Below are positions 22,166-33,017 of a DNA stretch of 64,000 bases, piece after piece. The DNA lies in the NCBI GenBank assembly GCA_024641095.1, contig JAHEDR010000001.1, forward strand, positions 1 through 64,000. Reading direction: 5' to 3'. Within the stretch, counting starts at the first letter, position 1. Every line of letters begins with the position of its first letter. The stretch comes from Rhodoluna sp. (GTDB lineage Bacteria; Actinomycetota; Actinomycetes; Actinomycetales; Microbacteriaceae). The notes under the pieces are model-generated. The model did not search any database and was not told the DNA's origin. It saw only the letters and a program-made list of their open reading frames with translations. The translations under genes and the position numbers were made by a program.

Positions 22166-22609
22166 GTGCGTACTTATTCTCCAAAGGCTCACGAGCTGAG
22201 CAACGAGTGGCTAGTCATCGACGCCACCGATGTAGTTCTTGGCCGTCTAGCAACCCACGCAGCAGCACTGTTGCGCGGCAAGCACAAGCCAACCTTTGCT
22301 CCTCACCTAGACAACGGTGACTTTGTTGTAATCATCAACGCAGAGAAGATTGCGCTTACCGGTTCAAAGTTGAAGCAGAAGAAGGCTTACCGTCACTCTG
22401 GTTACCCAGGTGGTCTAACAGCTACAACTTATGCAGAACTTCTAGAGAAGTCACCTGAGAAGGCTGTTGAAAAAGCCATCAAGGGAATGCTGCCTCACAA
22501 CAAGCTAGGTGCAAGCCAGCTAACCAAACTTAAGGTTTACGCAGGTGCAGAGCACCCACACGCTGCACAGCAGCCAAAGCCTTTCATCATCGACCAGGTA
22601 GCTCAGTAA
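22166..22609 (+). CDS. rplM: 50S ribosomal protein L13
   Basis: [61 protein letters not shown]. Confidence 0.98.
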   Translation: MRTYSPKAHELSNEWLVIDATDVVLGRLATHAAALLRGKHKPTFAPHLDNGDFVVIINAEKIALTGSKLKQKKAYRHSGYPGGLTATTYAELLEKSPEKAVEKAIKGMLPHNKLGASQLTKLKVYAGAEHPHAAQQPKPFIIDQVAQ

Positions 22610-22619
22610 GGAATCCCTC

Positions 22620-23108
22620 GTGGCTAAAGACATTCAAGAAGACGTAGTTTCTACAGAGAGCTACACCACCGAGACTCCTGCGGCTAAGGCTGCACCGGTT
22701 CAGTCACGTGGCCCACTAACAACTCCAGGCGCAGGCCTTGGTCGTCGTAAGGAAGCTGTTGCTCGTGTGCGCATCACTCCAGGTACTGGTGCAATCAAGG
22801 TAAACGGTCGCGAACTTGCTGACTACTTCCCAAACAAGTTGCACCAGCAGCTAATCACCGATCCATTCACTGTTCTTGATCTAAAGAACGCATACGACGT
22901 AACTGCTCGTATTCACGGTGGTGGCATCGCTGGTCAGGCAGGCGCACTTCGTCTAGGTATTGCTCGTGCACTAAACGAGATCGACCGCGACAACAACCGT
23001 CCTTCACTAAAGAAGGCTGGCTTCCTAAAGCGCGACCCTCGTGCGATTGAGCGTAAGAAGGCCGGTCTTAAGAAGGCACGTAAGGCTTCTCAGTTCTCGA
23101 AGCGTTAA
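22620..23108 (+). CDS. rpsI: 30S ribosomal protein S9
   Basis: [32 protein letters not shown] ... [12 protein letters not shown]. Confidence 0.98.
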   Translation: MAKDIQEDVVSTESYTTETPAAKAAPVQSRGPLTTPGAGLGRRKEAVARVRITPGTGAIKVNGRELADYFPNKLHQQLITDPFTVLDLKNAYDVTARIHGGGIAGQAGALRLGIARALNEIDRDNNRPSLKKAGFLKRDPRAIERKKAGLKKARKASQFSKR

Positions 23109-23150
23109 TCCAACTCTTCTTACGATTTTCGTAAAACTAAGACTCACGAA

Positions 23151-24497
23151 ATGGCGAGACTCTTTGGCACCGATGGTGTTCGAGGTCTCGCCAATCGTGA
23201 TTTAACGGCAGATCTTGCAATCAAAATTGCACAAGCCGCAGCAATCGTTCTGGGTGAAGATGCACGTGCTCGTGGCATCAAACCAAAAGCGGTTATCGGT
23301 CGTGACCCACGTGTATCGGGTGAATTTTTAGCAGCAGCTATCTCTGCAGGTCTGGCAAGTTCTGGCGTTGATGTTTTTGACGCGGGTGTGCTGCCAACTC
23401 CCGCTACTGCATTTCTTACCGACGACCTTGATGCTGATTTTGGTGTGATGATTTCTGCATCGCACAACCCGGCACCAGACAACGGAATTAAATTCTTTTC
23501 ACGCGGTGGTCACAAACTTCCTGATGAAGTTGAAGACAAAATTGAAGCAGCAATGGCAGGCCCAAAGCTAACTCCGGTTGGCTCAGCGGTTGGTCACGTG
23601 CAGCGTTTTGCCGATGCCGAAGACCGATACATCGTTCACCTATTGCGCTCTCTTCCAAACCGCCTTGATGGCTTGAAAGTTGTTGTTGACTGTGCGCACG
23701 GTGCGGCAGCTGGAGTATCGCCGCAGGTATTTACCGATGCCGGTGCAAAGGTAATTGTGATTGGCGCTGAACCAGATGGCAACAACATCAACCTTGGCTA
23801 CGGCTCAACTCACATGTCTGCGCTGCAGTCTGCGGTGCTTGAGCATGGTGCAGATTTTGGTGTGGCACACGATGGCGATGCCGACCGTTGCTTGGCAGTC
23901 GATGCCAACGGTGCAATCATCGACGGCGATCAGATCATGGCAATTCTTGCGCTGTCTCTAAAGGAACGCGGTCAGTTGGCTCGCAACACCTTGGTGGCGA
24001 CAGTGATGTCTAACCTTGGCCTTCGTATTGCAATGAAGGAAAACGGCATTGAGATGATTGAGACCGGAGTGGGCGACCGCTACGTGCTTGAAGAGATGCG
24101 CGCCGGCGGTTACACACTAGGTGGCGAGCAGTCTGGCCACGTAATTTTTGCGCAGTACGCAACCACCGGTGACGGAATTCTTACCGGACTAAAGATTGGT
24201 GCCGAGATGGCTCGCACCAAAAAGTCTTTAGCCGAGCTAGCTGGCGTGATGAAGATTTACCCGCAGGTGCTAATCAATGTGCCAGGTGTAGACAAAACCC
24301 GCGTTGACACCGATGCGGAATTGCAAAAAATTGTAGCCGAAGCTGAAGCAGATTTACACGGCACCGGTCGTGTTTTGCTTCGTGCATCTGGCACCGAGCC
24401 GCTGGTACGTGTAATGGTTGAGGCCGCCCAAGCCGGCGCCGCACAATCTTGGGCCGAGCGCATTGCGCGCGTCGTTGAAAAGCAACTAGCTCTCTAA
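23151..24497 (+). CDS. glmM: Phosphoglucosamine mutase
   Basis: [48 protein letters not shown]. Confidence 0.96.
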   Translation: MARLFGTDGVRGLANRDLTADLAIKIAQAAAIVLGEDARARGIKPKAVIGRDPRVSGEFLAAAISAGLASSGVDVFDAGVLPTPATAFLTDDLDADFGVMISASHNPAPDNGIKFFSRGGHKLPDEVEDKIEAAMAGPKLTPVGSAVGHVQRFADAEDRYIVHLLRSLPNRLDGLKVVVDCAHGAAAGVSPQVFTDAGAKVIVIGAEPDGNNINLGYGSTHMSALQSAVLEHGADFGVAHDGDADRCLAVDANGAIIDGDQIMAILALSLKERGQLARNTLVATVMSNLGLRIAMKENGIEMIETGVGDRYVLEEMRAGGYTLGGEQSGHVIFAQYATTGDGILTGLKIGAEMARTKKSLAELAGVMKIYPQVLINVPGVDKTRVDTDAELQKIVAEAEADLHGTGRVLLRASGTEPLVRVMVEAAQAGAAQSWAERIARVVEKQLAL

Positions 24498-24988
24498 TGG
24501 CTACCAAAGTAAAAATTGTTGAAATGCCAAAGCGCATTTTGATTGGCCAAGATGCCGACTTTTATGGCGCAATGTCACCAAAGTTCAATGGTCATGAAAA
24601 ACTTGGTCCTGTCTGGGGCGCAATTCAGCAAAAGAAAATTGAATTTGGTTTTGGCCCAGACACCGTGATGATTGGTGCTACTCGCGCCGTCGCAGATGCT
24701 ACCGACGGCCTACTAAATCAATTCGTTGGTATACAGGTAAGTGAGTTGCCGGCTGACTTGCGTGGACTCAACATTCTAGAAATTTCTGCAGGAACCTACG
24801 CAACCTTTGAACACATTGGTGGCATGGAAAAGTTGGTTGAGTCCACCCAAAAGTTTTACAACGAGCTTCTGCCAGGTATGGGTTGCACTGTTGACAATGG
24901 ACTTCACCTTGAGATTTACCATGAGCGCTTTGACATGAGAAGTGCCGATAGCATCATGACGATTGCTGCGCCAATGGCGCAAAACTAA
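24497..24988 (+). CDS. GyrI-like small-molecule-binding domain protein
   Basis: Single-domain 163 aa; AraC-effector-binding-like pattern (VKIVEMPKRILIG..., LEISAGTYATFEHIGG, LEIYHERFD). Confidence 0.6.
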   Translation: MATKVKIVEMPKRILIGQDADFYGAMSPKFNGHEKLGPVWGAIQQKKIEFGFGPDTVMIGATRAVADATDGLLNQFVGIQVSELPADLRGLNILEISAGTYATFEHIGGMEKLVESTQKFYNELLPGMGCTVDNGLHLEIYHERFDMRSADSIMTIAAPMAQN

Positions 24989-25013
24989 TGGGCCACCATT
25001 TCTGGTGACCCAT
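24988..25013. terminator. T-less hairpin between convergent GyrI-like and actinorhodopsin genes
   Basis: ATGGG(C)CACC-ATTTCT-GGTG(A)CCCAT, starting at the last base of the TAA stop. Confidence 0.5.
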
Positions 25014-25037
25014 TAGATCCAATTACTGAGTAACTAT

Positions 25038-25832
25038 TTATGCATCTTTGAATTCGGTTTTAGCGAATTCTTTATCGTCTTCTGCAGACTTGATACGAGC
25101 AATGCTGAAGATGATCAGACCAAATAGACACTTGGCCAAGATATCGGCAATGCTGTAGCCAACTTCACGAGCTACAAACTCGCTTGCGTTGAACGCCCCT
25201 CCTGCTGGCGTTCCCATCGCCAAAATGAATGTAATTGGGTAAACGCCCCAAGTAGCAATCAACAAAATGCGAAGTAGCTTTACCTTCTTTTGCACGGTCA
25301 CTGATTGGCGAGAGAGGCTCTTGCCTAGCTCAATGAACAATACGTAAAGGATGTAAAGGAACGGAATGGTTGAAAGCAAACCCCAGACCGATGGCGCAAT
25401 GCCAAAGATGTCTAGCTTTGCATCACCTGGGTAACCAAGCACGATCATTGCCGCTGCTGCCGGAACCAAGCGGTTCAGGATTGAGCTTTGTGCCGCCTTG
25501 GCAAGTGCAAGTACTGCAACCAATTCAACAAGTAGCAATGGAACAGTTAGCAACCAGTCAACGTAGCGGTAGCCAACGTTGTATGCGTCTGGGTTGTTTT
25601 CCATACCTGCGAATGCGTGGTTGAAGTTATCAAACATACGGAAGTAGTGATAGGTAGCAATTGCGGTAACTGTGCCAGAAACCATAACTGCCATGCGGTA
25701 GCGAGGAAGTACACGGTCGCGTCCCACAAATAAGAAAATCGAAGTGAATAGCATCGATGCTAGACCCAGCGACAGAATGTTATAGACCAGATTAAATTGG
25801 CCATTGTCTAATGCATTAGACAAAGTGTTCAT
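25038..25832 (-). CDS. Actinorhodopsin (type I microbial rhodopsin, predicted light-driven proton pump)
   Basis: 7-TM pattern; RYVDWLLTVPLLLVEL gives the D-T-E helix-C motif; helix-G retinal lysine in IADILAKCLFGLIIF; ATYHYFRMF. Confidence 0.92.
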   Translation of the reverse strand: MNTLSNALDNGQFNLVYNILSLGLASMLFTSIFLFVGRDRVLPRYRMAVMVSGTVTAIATYHYFRMFDNFNHAFAGMENNPDAYNVGYRYVDWLLTVPLLLVELVAVLALAKAAQSSILNRLVPAAAAMIVLGYPGDAKLDIFGIAPSVWGLLSTIPFLYILYVLFIELGKSLSRQSVTVQKKVKLLRILLIATWGVYPITFILAMGTPAGGAFNASEFVAREVGYSIADILAKCLFGLIIFSIARIKSAEDDKEFAKTEFKDA

Positions 25833-26015
25833 TTGTAGCCTTTCAATAGATGAACTTAGAAAGTCATCGTTTGCATCGTCGGGGCCAAGGTTCTAACCCC
25901 TGGCGACACCCATACGGCGGCTCAGTTACGTCCAACCTCTAAATGGGTATAAATAGTCCACGAGAATGTTACGGTTGGGTCACAGTTTACGAATACTGTG
26001 CAGATGCTGCTTCAG

Positions 26016-26945
26016 CTAAAGCTTTCTAAGCAGCACTCTCTCAACGGCGTGCTTGGTGCCCTTTTGAAGCACCAGGGTGGCACGGGAGCGAGTTGGCAAA
26101 ATGTTTTCAACCAGGTTTGGCAGGTTGATTGTTGACCAAATTTCATTGGCACGAGCCAACGCCTTTTCGTGAGGCATCTCGGCATAGCGGTGAAAGTATG
26201 AGGCCGGGTTGGTAAACGCTGTATCGCGAAGTTTTTCAAAACGGTCCAGGAACCACTGGGTTAGGTTCTTGGTGTCGGCATCAACGTAAATCTTGAAATC
26301 AAAGAAGTCGCTCAGTGCAACGTATTGACCTGGGCCAGGAGATTGCAAAACGTTTAGACCCTCAACAATTAGGACATCAGGGTTCTTGATGGTCTGCTTT
26401 TGACCCTCAACGATGTCGTAGATCAAGTGCGAGTAAACCGGGGCAGAAACCTCTTTGGCACCACTCTTAACATCGGCAATGAACTGCAGCAGCGCCATAC
26501 GGTCGTATGACTCAGGGAACCCCTTGCGAGCCATCAGGCCGCGGCGTTCAAGCTCTTCGTTTGGGTAAAGGAAACCATCGGTGGTAATCATCTCAACGCT
26601 TGGAGTGCCCTCCCAGCGGCTGAGCAGTTCCTTTAGCAAACGCGAGACCGTTGACTTGCCAACCGCTACCGAGCCAGCAACTCCAATGATGAATGGCACG
26701 CGTGAGGCACGTTCGCCCAAAAAGTCGCTGGTGCTTCGGTGAAGTTTTTGATGCTCGGCCACGTACAGATTCAGCAGGCGGCTGAGCGGAAGATAAACGT
26801 CTTGCACCTCTTTGATATCCAAGAAGTCACCAAGACCGCGGATTTGCTGAATCTCTGACTCAGTCAGGGGTAGCTCGGTTGAATTCCCGAGTTCTGCCCA
26901 GTCTTCACGACTAATCTCGTTGAAAGGGCTCAGCGCATCGCTCAC
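26016..26945 (-). CDS. coaA: Type I pantothenate kinase
   Basis: PFIIGVAGSVAVGKSTVSRLLKELLSRW, VEMITTDGFLYPNEELERRGLMARKGFPESYD. Confidence 0.96.
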   Translation of the reverse strand: MSDALSPFNEISREDWAELGNSTELPLTESEIQQIRGLGDFLDIKEVQDVYLPLSRLLNLYVAEHQKLHRSTSDFLGERASRVPFIIGVAGSVAVGKSTVSRLLKELLSRWEGTPSVEMITTDGFLYPNEELERRGLMARKGFPESYDRMALLQFIADVKSGAKEVSAPVYSHLIYDIVEGQKQTIKNPDVLIVEGLNVLQSPGPGQYVALSDFFDFKIYVDADTKNLTQWFLDRFEKLRDTAFTNPASYFHRYAEMPHEKALARANEIWSTINLPNLVENILPTRSRATLVLQKGTKHAVERVLLRKL

Positions 26946-26975
26946 AACGGTCTATTCTGCCGTAAATTAGAACCT

Positions 26976-28844
26976 ATGTGCGGAATCGTTGGCTATGTAG
27001 GCCCAAAGTCAACCCTCGAGGTGCTGCTAGGCGGCCTAAAGCGATTGGAATACCGCGGCTATGACTCAGCCGGCGTATCGGTTATTTCAGGAACCGGGCT
27101 AGAGACCCGCAAGAAGGCCGGCAAACTAGACAACCTTATTGGTGAGATCACCAACCACCCGCTGCGCGAGGCTCACATTGGCATTGGCCACACCCGATGG
27201 GCTACACACGGCGCCCCAACGGACGGCAACGCCCACCCGCACCTTGGCGGACCAACCGCAAAGCTCTCTCTGATTCACAACGGAATCATCGAAAACTTCT
27301 ACGAGCTGAAGGCCGAGCTTTTGGCTGCCGGCACCAAGTTTGCTTCTGAAACAGACTCAGAGGTTGCCGCTCACCTGGTGGCCGCCGAGTTTGAAAAAAC
27401 CGGTGACCTGCCAACCGCGTTTACCAATGTGGTTAAGCGTCTTCACGGTGCATTCACAATTTTGGTAATTCACGAAGATCAACCCGATGTCGTTTTGGCA
27501 GCGCGCCGCAATGCGCCGCTGGTAATTGGTGTTGGCGATGGTGAGAACTTCTTGGGTTCAGACGTTGCAGCTTTTGTGGAGCACACCAAGCGCGCGATTT
27601 CTGTTGGCCAAGACGAGATTGTTATTTTGCGTGCCAACGGCATTGAGATTCGCACCTTTGAAGGTGCTGCGGTTGAGCCGGTTGAGTTTGAAGTTAACTG
27701 GGATGCCTCTGCTGCCTCAAAGGGTGGCTGGAGTTCGTTCATGGCCAAGGAGATCGCCGATCAGCCTCAGGCTGTGGCCGATACCCTGATGGGTCGTTTG
27801 GATTCTGATGGCGCAGTTCGCTTGAGTGAAATTGATGGCCTCTCAAACGAAGACATCGCCAACATTGACAGAATTGTGATGGTTGCCTGTGGCACCGCAG
27901 CTTACGCGTGTGATGTTGCTAAGTACGCGATTGAAAAGTTTGCTCGCGTTCCGGTGCAGGTTGAACTCTCACACGAGTTCCGTTACCGCGATCCAATCAT
28001 CACCAAGAACACTTTGATTGTTGCCGTATCGCAGTCTGGCGAAACCATGGACACTCTGATGGCAACCCGATACGCCAAGGAGCAGGGCGCAAAGGTTCTA
28101 GCAATCTGCAACACCCAGGGTGCAACCTTGGCCCGCGAATCAGACGCGGTTATTTACACTCACGCTGGCCCAGAAGTTGCTGTTGCATCAACCAAGGCTC
28201 TGGTTGCGCAGATCACCGCCGGTTACCTTTTGGCTTTGTTCTTAGCTTCTGAGCGTGGCGCAGCTGGCCGCGATGCATTGTCTAAGGCAGAACTACAAAA
28301 GCTTGGTAAAGAATTGCTAAAGATGCCAGCTCGTGTGACCAACGTTCTCAACGAACTAGACGAAGTTCGTGCGCTTGGTAAAGACATGGCAAATGCAAAA
28401 TCGGTGTTGTTCCTTGGTCGCAACGTGGGCTTCCCGGTTGCCATGGAAGGTGCACTAAAACTTAAGGAACTTGCTTACATTCACGCAGAAGGCTTTGCCG
28501 CCGGCGAACTAAAGCACGGTCCGATTGCCCTGATTGAAGAGGGTCAGCCGGTTATCGTAATTGTGCCAAGCCCTCGCGATCACGACAGCCTGCACCCAAA
28601 GGTGATTTCAAACATTCAAGAAATTCGCGCACGTGGCGCAAAGGTGATTGCTATTGCCGAAGCCGGCGATGCTGAGGTTGCAAACTTTGCTGAGCACGTA
28701 ATTTACGTGCCGCAGTGTGAAAACATTTTCTCTTCGATTTTGACTGTGATTCCACTTCAGGTATTTGCGCTTGAGCTTTCAAGTGCCAAGGGTCTTGATG
28801 TTGATCAGCCACGAAACCTGGCCAAGTCAGTGACCGTGGAATAA
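26976..28844 (+). CDS. glmS: Glutamine-fructose-6-phosphate aminotransferase
   Basis: MCGIVGYVG, LKRLEYRGYDSAGV, HTRWATHGAP, SIS-domain SQSGETMDT; ends NLAKSVTVE. Confidence 0.97.
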   Translation: MCGIVGYVGPKSTLEVLLGGLKRLEYRGYDSAGVSVISGTGLETRKKAGKLDNLIGEITNHPLREAHIGIGHTRWATHGAPTDGNAHPHLGGPTAKLSLIHNGIIENFYELKAELLAAGTKFASETDSEVAAHLVAAEFEKTGDLPTAFTNVVKRLHGAFTILVIHEDQPDVVLAARRNAPLVIGVGDGENFLGSDVAAFVEHTKRAISVGQDEIVILRANGIEIRTFEGAAVEPVEFEVNWDASAASKGGWSSFMAKEIADQPQAVADTLMGRLDSDGAVRLSEIDGLSNEDIANIDRIVMVACGTAAYACDVAKYAIEKFARVPVQVELSHEFRYRDPIITKNTLIVAVSQSGETMDTLMATRYAKEQGAKVLAICNTQGATLARESDAVIYTHAGPEVAVASTKALVAQITAGYLLALFLASERGAAGRDALSKAELQKLGKELLKMPARVTNVLNELDEVRALGKDMANAKSVLFLGRNVGFPVAMEGALKLKELAYIHAEGFAAGELKHGPIALIEEGQPVIVIVPSPRDHDSLHPKVISNIQEIRARGAKVIAIAEAGDAEVANFAEHVIYVPQCENIFSSILTVIPLQVFALELSSAKGLDVDQPRNLAKSVTVE

Positions 28845-29219
28845 ATGATTCTTGGAGTAGGCGTTGACACGGTTTCGCTGTCTCGTTTTGAGGGCAAGCT
28901 AACCGAAACCCCACGTCTAAAAGATCGTCTATTTCTTGACATCGAAACCATCGACGACGGAAAAGATGCCAGCCTGCAGACCCTGGCCGGCCGCTTTGCC
29001 GCTAAGGAAGCCCTAATCAAGGCGCTATCTGGTGACCCAGCCATTGAGTGGCACGGCATTGAGGTTGGCAAGGAATCAAGCGGTAAACCGGTGATTTGGC
29101 TGCACGGAAATACCGCCCAGTTGGCATTGCGCCTAGGTGTGCGAAAATTGCATGTATCTATTTCGCACGATGGCGATACCGCGGTGGCATTCGTGGTGGC
29201 AGAGGGAGAGCTTGCATGA
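28845..29219 (+). CDS. acpS: Holo-[acyl-carrier-protein] synthase
   Basis: MILGVGVDTVSLSRFE, LAGRFAAKEALIKAL, HVSISHDGDTAVAFVV. Confidence 0.93.
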   Translation: MILGVGVDTVSLSRFEGKLTETPRLKDRLFLDIETIDDGKDASLQTLAGRFAAKEALIKALSGDPAIEWHGIEVGKESSGKPVIWLHGNTAQLALRLGVRKLHVSISHDGDTAVAFVVAEGELA

Positions 29220-30328
29220 GAGAGCTAATTATTGACCTCGACGCCATTGCTAAAAATCTTCAGACCATGCGCGCAAAAACAAATGGCGCACTTGCACTTG
29301 CAGTTGTAAAAGCAGACGCCTATGGCCACGGCATGATTCCGGTGGCAAAAAAACTTGAGGCAGCGGGTGCCGACTACCTTGGCGTTGCCGATGTGCACGA
29401 GGCGCTGCAGTTGCGCGAGGCTGGAATTGATCTTCCGATTCTTGCCTGGTTGCACTCAGCTGATGAAAACTTTAATTCGGCAGTTGATGCCGGCATTGAG
29501 CTAGGGCTGGCAAATGTTGAACAGCTAAATCGCGTGGCCAAAGCTGCCCAGCACGTTGGCCGCGTTGCTCGCGTGCACCTAAAGGTAGACACCGGTCTTG
29601 GTAGAAACGGCGCAAGTGTTTCGGAATGGCCAGAGGTTCTAAAGACTGCTCACGGTTTGGTTGCTGAGGGGTTCATTCAGGTGGTGGCAATTTTCAGTCA
29701 CCTTTCTTGCACCAGCGAGGCCGACGATCTTCGTCAGATTGAAAGATTTGAATCTGCCTTCGCCGAGGCAAAGGCTGCCGGCGTTGAGTTTGAACTACGT
29801 CACCTAACCGCAAGTGACGGTTTGTTGAGATACCCGCAGGCGCACTACGAGATGGTTCGCATTGGAATTGCCCTTTATGGACTTTCACCTTTCGTTGAAA
29901 ACACCGCTGCAGATTTTGGTTTGATTCCAGCAATGACCGCAACCGCAAAGATCACTCAGACTAAGCGCGTTGCCGGCGGCGAAGGAGTTAGCTACGGCTA
30001 CCTGCACCGCACCGCTGCCGAGTCAACTCTTGGGTTGGTTCCGGTTGGTTATGCCGAGGGTCTACCTAGAAACGCAACCGGCAAGGCAACCGTTTCTGTG
30101 AACGGCAAGAACTACGCAATCAACAGCCGAGTTGCCATGGATCAGTTTGTGATTGATTTTGGCGACGACGAGGTTGAGGCTGGCGACGCAGTAACAATTT
30201 TTGGTGACCCGGCTGCCGGTGTGCCATCGGCCGATGACCTTGCGGCTGCCTGCGACACCATCAACTACGAAATCGTCACACGCATGGGTGGGCGCTTCAA
30301 GCGCACCTATCTTGGGGAGATTGCTTAG
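29216..30328 (+). CDS. alr: Alanine racemase
   Basis: VVKADAYGHGMIPVAKKLEAAGADYLGVADVHEALQLREAG; start at internal Met 29216 (4-bp overlap with acpS). Confidence 0.95.
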   Translation: MRELIIDLDAIAKNLQTMRAKTNGALALAVVKADAYGHGMIPVAKKLEAAGADYLGVADVHEALQLREAGIDLPILAWLHSADENFNSAVDAGIELGLANVEQLNRVAKAAQHVGRVARVHLKVDTGLGRNGASVSEWPEVLKTAHGLVAEGFIQVVAIFSHLSCTSEADDLRQIERFESAFAEAKAAGVEFELRHLTASDGLLRYPQAHYEMVRIGIALYGLSPFVENTAADFGLIPAMTATAKITQTKRVAGGEGVSYGYLHRTAAESTLGLVPVGYAEGLPRNATGKATVSVNGKNYAINSRVAMDQFVIDFGDDEVEAGDAVTIFGDPAAGVPSADDLAAACDTINYEIVTRMGGRFKRTYLGEIA

Positions 30329-30781
30329 GTGTCTAAGTACACCGTTGCCACCCCCGAAGAAATGCACGAACTGGGGTTGAGCCTGGGTGCAACCTTCAAA
30401 GCCGGAGACCTGGTTTTACTAACCGGTCCACTTGGCGCCGGCAAGACCACACTGACCCGCGGAATCGGCGAGGCACTAGGCGCAATCGGAAACGTATCTA
30501 GCCCAACCTTTGTAATTGCAAGAACTCACAAACTAGATGGCAAGCGTGCGGAACTGGGGGATGCAGTTCTGGTGCACGTTGATGCCTACCGCTTGGGAAG
30601 CGCCGCCGAGCTTGATGACCTAGATATTGATTTTGAAAACACAATCACAATCGTTGAGTGGGGCAAAGGTTTCACAGACGGCATTACCGACCGCTGGATT
30701 GAAATTGAAATTGAGCGCGATCACACCGGTGAATCCGAAGTGCGCGATGTCACAGTGAGCGAGCACAATGCAAATGCCTAA
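30329..30781 (+). CDS. tsaE: tRNA threonylcarbamoyladenosine biosynthesis ATPase TsaE
   Basis: LTGPLGAGKTTLTRGIGEALG, SPTFVIA, HVDAYRL, IVEWGKGF. Confidence 0.93.
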   Translation: MSKYTVATPEEMHELGLSLGATFKAGDLVLLTGPLGAGKTTLTRGIGEALGAIGNVSSPTFVIARTHKLDGKRAELGDAVLVHVDAYRLGSAAELDDLDIDFENTITIVEWGKGFTDGITDRWIEIEIERDHTGESEVRDVTVSEHNANA

Positions 30782-31427
30782 CTGGACCCTTTGTATTGAC
30801 ACCTCTGCCGGAACAACCGTGGCCGTGCTGCAGGGTGGCGAGGTGCGCAGCGAAATTCATTTTCCAGAGAGCATGAAGCACGCGGAGCGAATTGGTGATG
30901 CCATTGCCCAGTGCATCGCAAACGCTCAGATTGCACCAGGCCAAATTACAAATGTTGTGGTTGGTCGCGGCCCGGCACCGTTCACCGGCCTACGCATTGG
31001 TATTGCAGCTGCCGTGATGTTTGCCGAGGGCGCAGGGGCACAGCTGTTTGGCGTAAGTAGCCTTGACGCAATTGCCAAGGCGGCACTTGATAAGCAAACC
31101 GATAGCAAACTTCCGCTGCTGATCACTGCCGATGCTCGCCGCAGCGAGAACTACTGGGCGCTTTATTCGGGCCAGACCAAGAACGGTGCACCGGTTTTGA
31201 TTAAAGGTCCCGGGGTTGCCAAGCCAGATGCTCTGGCAGAAAAATTCGCCGGACAAAAACTTGCACACACCGATATCAAAATCAATGCCGTAGACCTGGG
31301 CAAAGTTTTTGAAGCACAGCTTTTAGATGGCACAGCGTCGCACAACGTTGAAGCAATGTACTTGCGCGAAGCTGATGCGGTTGCACCAAAGGTGCTGCGT
31401 GATTTTGGCAAGAAGGTTTCCGGATGA
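30768..31427 (+). CDS. tsaB: tRNA threonylcarbamoyladenosine biosynthesis protein TsaB
   Basis: [33 protein letters not shown]; neighbourhood. Met at 30774 is an alternative start. Confidence 0.9.
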   Translation: MQMPNWTLCIDTSAGTTVAVLQGGEVRSEIHFPESMKHAERIGDAIAQCIANAQIAPGQITNVVVGRGPAPFTGLRIGIAAAVMFAEGAGAQLFGVSSLDAIAKAALDKQTDSKLPLLITADARRSENYWALYSGQTKNGAPVLIKGPGVAKPDALAEKFAGQKLAHTDIKINAVDLGKVFEAQLLDGTASHNVEAMYLREADAVAPKVLRDFGKKVSG

Positions 31428-32950
31428 GCGCCGCGTACCTAATTCGCGAGGCAACCGAGGCCGACCTTGCACAGATCATGGACCTCGAGAACGATTGCTT
31501 TGGCAATGATGCCTGGGATCAAGACACCATGCACTTTGAGGTAGTTGCCCACCACACTTATTACATAGCCGCGTTTGATAAGGCTGCCGTCAACGAGACG
31601 TTAATCGGGTACGCAGGCCTAAGCAAGATTCCTGGCAACGAGCAGGCCGATATTCAAACCATTGCGGTTGCCGAATCGGCACGCGGCAAAGGCATTGGTA
31701 AGGCTCTGATGCAAGAGCTACTCAAGGAGGCTCGTCGTTTGCAGGCCGAAGAGCTATTTCTTGAGGTTCGTGCCGATAACCCAGCGGCACAGAACCTTTA
31801 CTTAGCTCTTGGTTTTGAACACATTGATACCCGTAAGCGTTACTACCAACCAGACGATGTTGATGCTTGGGTAATGCGTTTGCAGTTTGCCCGCAGCACA
31901 ACCGGCCGCGAACCTATTGTGCTTGGCATTGAAACTTCTTGCGATGAAACCGGCATTGGCATTGTGCGCGGCAACACCCTGCTTGCCAACATAATTTCTT
32001 CTTCAATGGAGGAGCACGCCAGATTTGGTGGAGTGGTGCCAGAGATTGCGGCACGCGCTCACCTTGAGGCATTGCGCCCAACTTTGCATCAGGCACTGGC
32101 CAAGGCAAATTTGTCTCTAAAAGATATTGATGCCATTGCAGTTACCAATGGCCCTGGTCTTGGTGGTGCGCTGATGGTTGGTGTTGGTGCGGCAAAGGCG
32201 CTTAGCGTTGCACTCGAGAAACCTATTTATGCGGTGAATCACCTGGTGGGTCACGTGGGCGTAGATATTTTGGAACGCGGCCAACTAGAAACTCCAACCG
32301 TTGCACTCTTGGTTAGCGGTGGCCACACCTCGCTACTCTTGGTGCGCGACCTGCTTGACGATGTTGAGCTGCTTGGTGAAACAATCGATGACGCAGCCGG
32401 CGAGGCCTTTGACAAAATTGCCCGCGTACTTGGTTTGAAATATCCGGGTGGACCAGAAATTGATAAAGCTGCAGTCGGCGGAGACCCAAAGGCAATTCGT
32501 TTCCCGCGCGGACTGACTCTGCCAAAAGACATGGAAAAGCACCGCTACGATTTCTCGTTCTCTGGGCTCAAGACCGCGGTAGCTCGCTGGGTAGAAAAAG
32601 CAGAAGCTGCTGGCGAAGAAATTAATGTTGCGGATGTTGCCGCTTCGTTCCGCGAGGCAGTTGCCGACGTGCTGGTGACCAAGGCCGTGAATGCCTGCCT
32701 TGATCACAAGGTGCCAAGACTGTTGCTTGGCGGAGGAGTAGTGGCCAACGCGCGCCTTCGCGAGCTGGCTCAGCAAAAGTGTGACGAGCACGGCATTGAA
32801 CTTAGAATTCCGGCACTTAGCCTGTGCACCGATAACGGGGCGATGATTGCGGCCCTTGGCGCGCAGCTGATCATGGCTGGCCGAGCACCGTCTAGCTTGC
32901 ACTTTGGAGCAGACTCAACGCTGCCAGTTACCTCGGTGCAAACACACTAG
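31424..32950 (+). CDS. Fusion protein: RimI-like GNAT N-acetyltransferase + TsaD
   Basis: One uninterrupted 508-aa frame: [21 protein letters not shown]...[14 protein letters not shown] (GNAT) joined by a short linker to [17 protein letters not shown]...NHLVGHV...[10 protein letters not shown] (TsaD). Confidence 0.93.
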   Translation: MSAAYLIREATEADLAQIMDLENDCFGNDAWDQDTMHFEVVAHHTYYIAAFDKAAVNETLIGYAGLSKIPGNEQADIQTIAVAESARGKGIGKALMQELLKEARRLQAEELFLEVRADNPAAQNLYLALGFEHIDTRKRYYQPDDVDAWVMRLQFARSTTGREPIVLGIETSCDETGIGIVRGNTLLANIISSSMEEHARFGGVVPEIAARAHLEALRPTLHQALAKANLSLKDIDAIAVTNGPGLGGALMVGVGAAKALSVALEKPIYAVNHLVGHVGVDILERGQLETPTVALLVSGGHTSLLLVRDLLDDVELLGETIDDAAGEAFDKIARVLGLKYPGGPEIDKAAVGGDPKAIRFPRGLTLPKDMEKHRYDFSFSGLKTAVARWVEKAEAAGEEINVADVAASFREAVADVLVTKAVNACLDHKVPRLLLGGGVVANARLRELAQQKCDEHGIELRIPALSLCTDNGAMIAALGAQLIMAGRAPSSLHFGADSTLPVTSVQTH

Positions 32951-33017
32951 ACCCTGATAATTTGCCACCGGCTACGCAGGCAGCTCACAGGCTACTCCCA
33001 GCCATCGGTGTTCAACT

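Noticed and set aside
23153-23192. GGCGAGAC...GTCTCGCC inverted repeat at the glmM start
   Set aside because: It spans [15 protein letters not shown], which is strongly conserved in GlmM proteins, so the pairing may be a by-product of protein constraint. Weaker evidence than truA and rarD.
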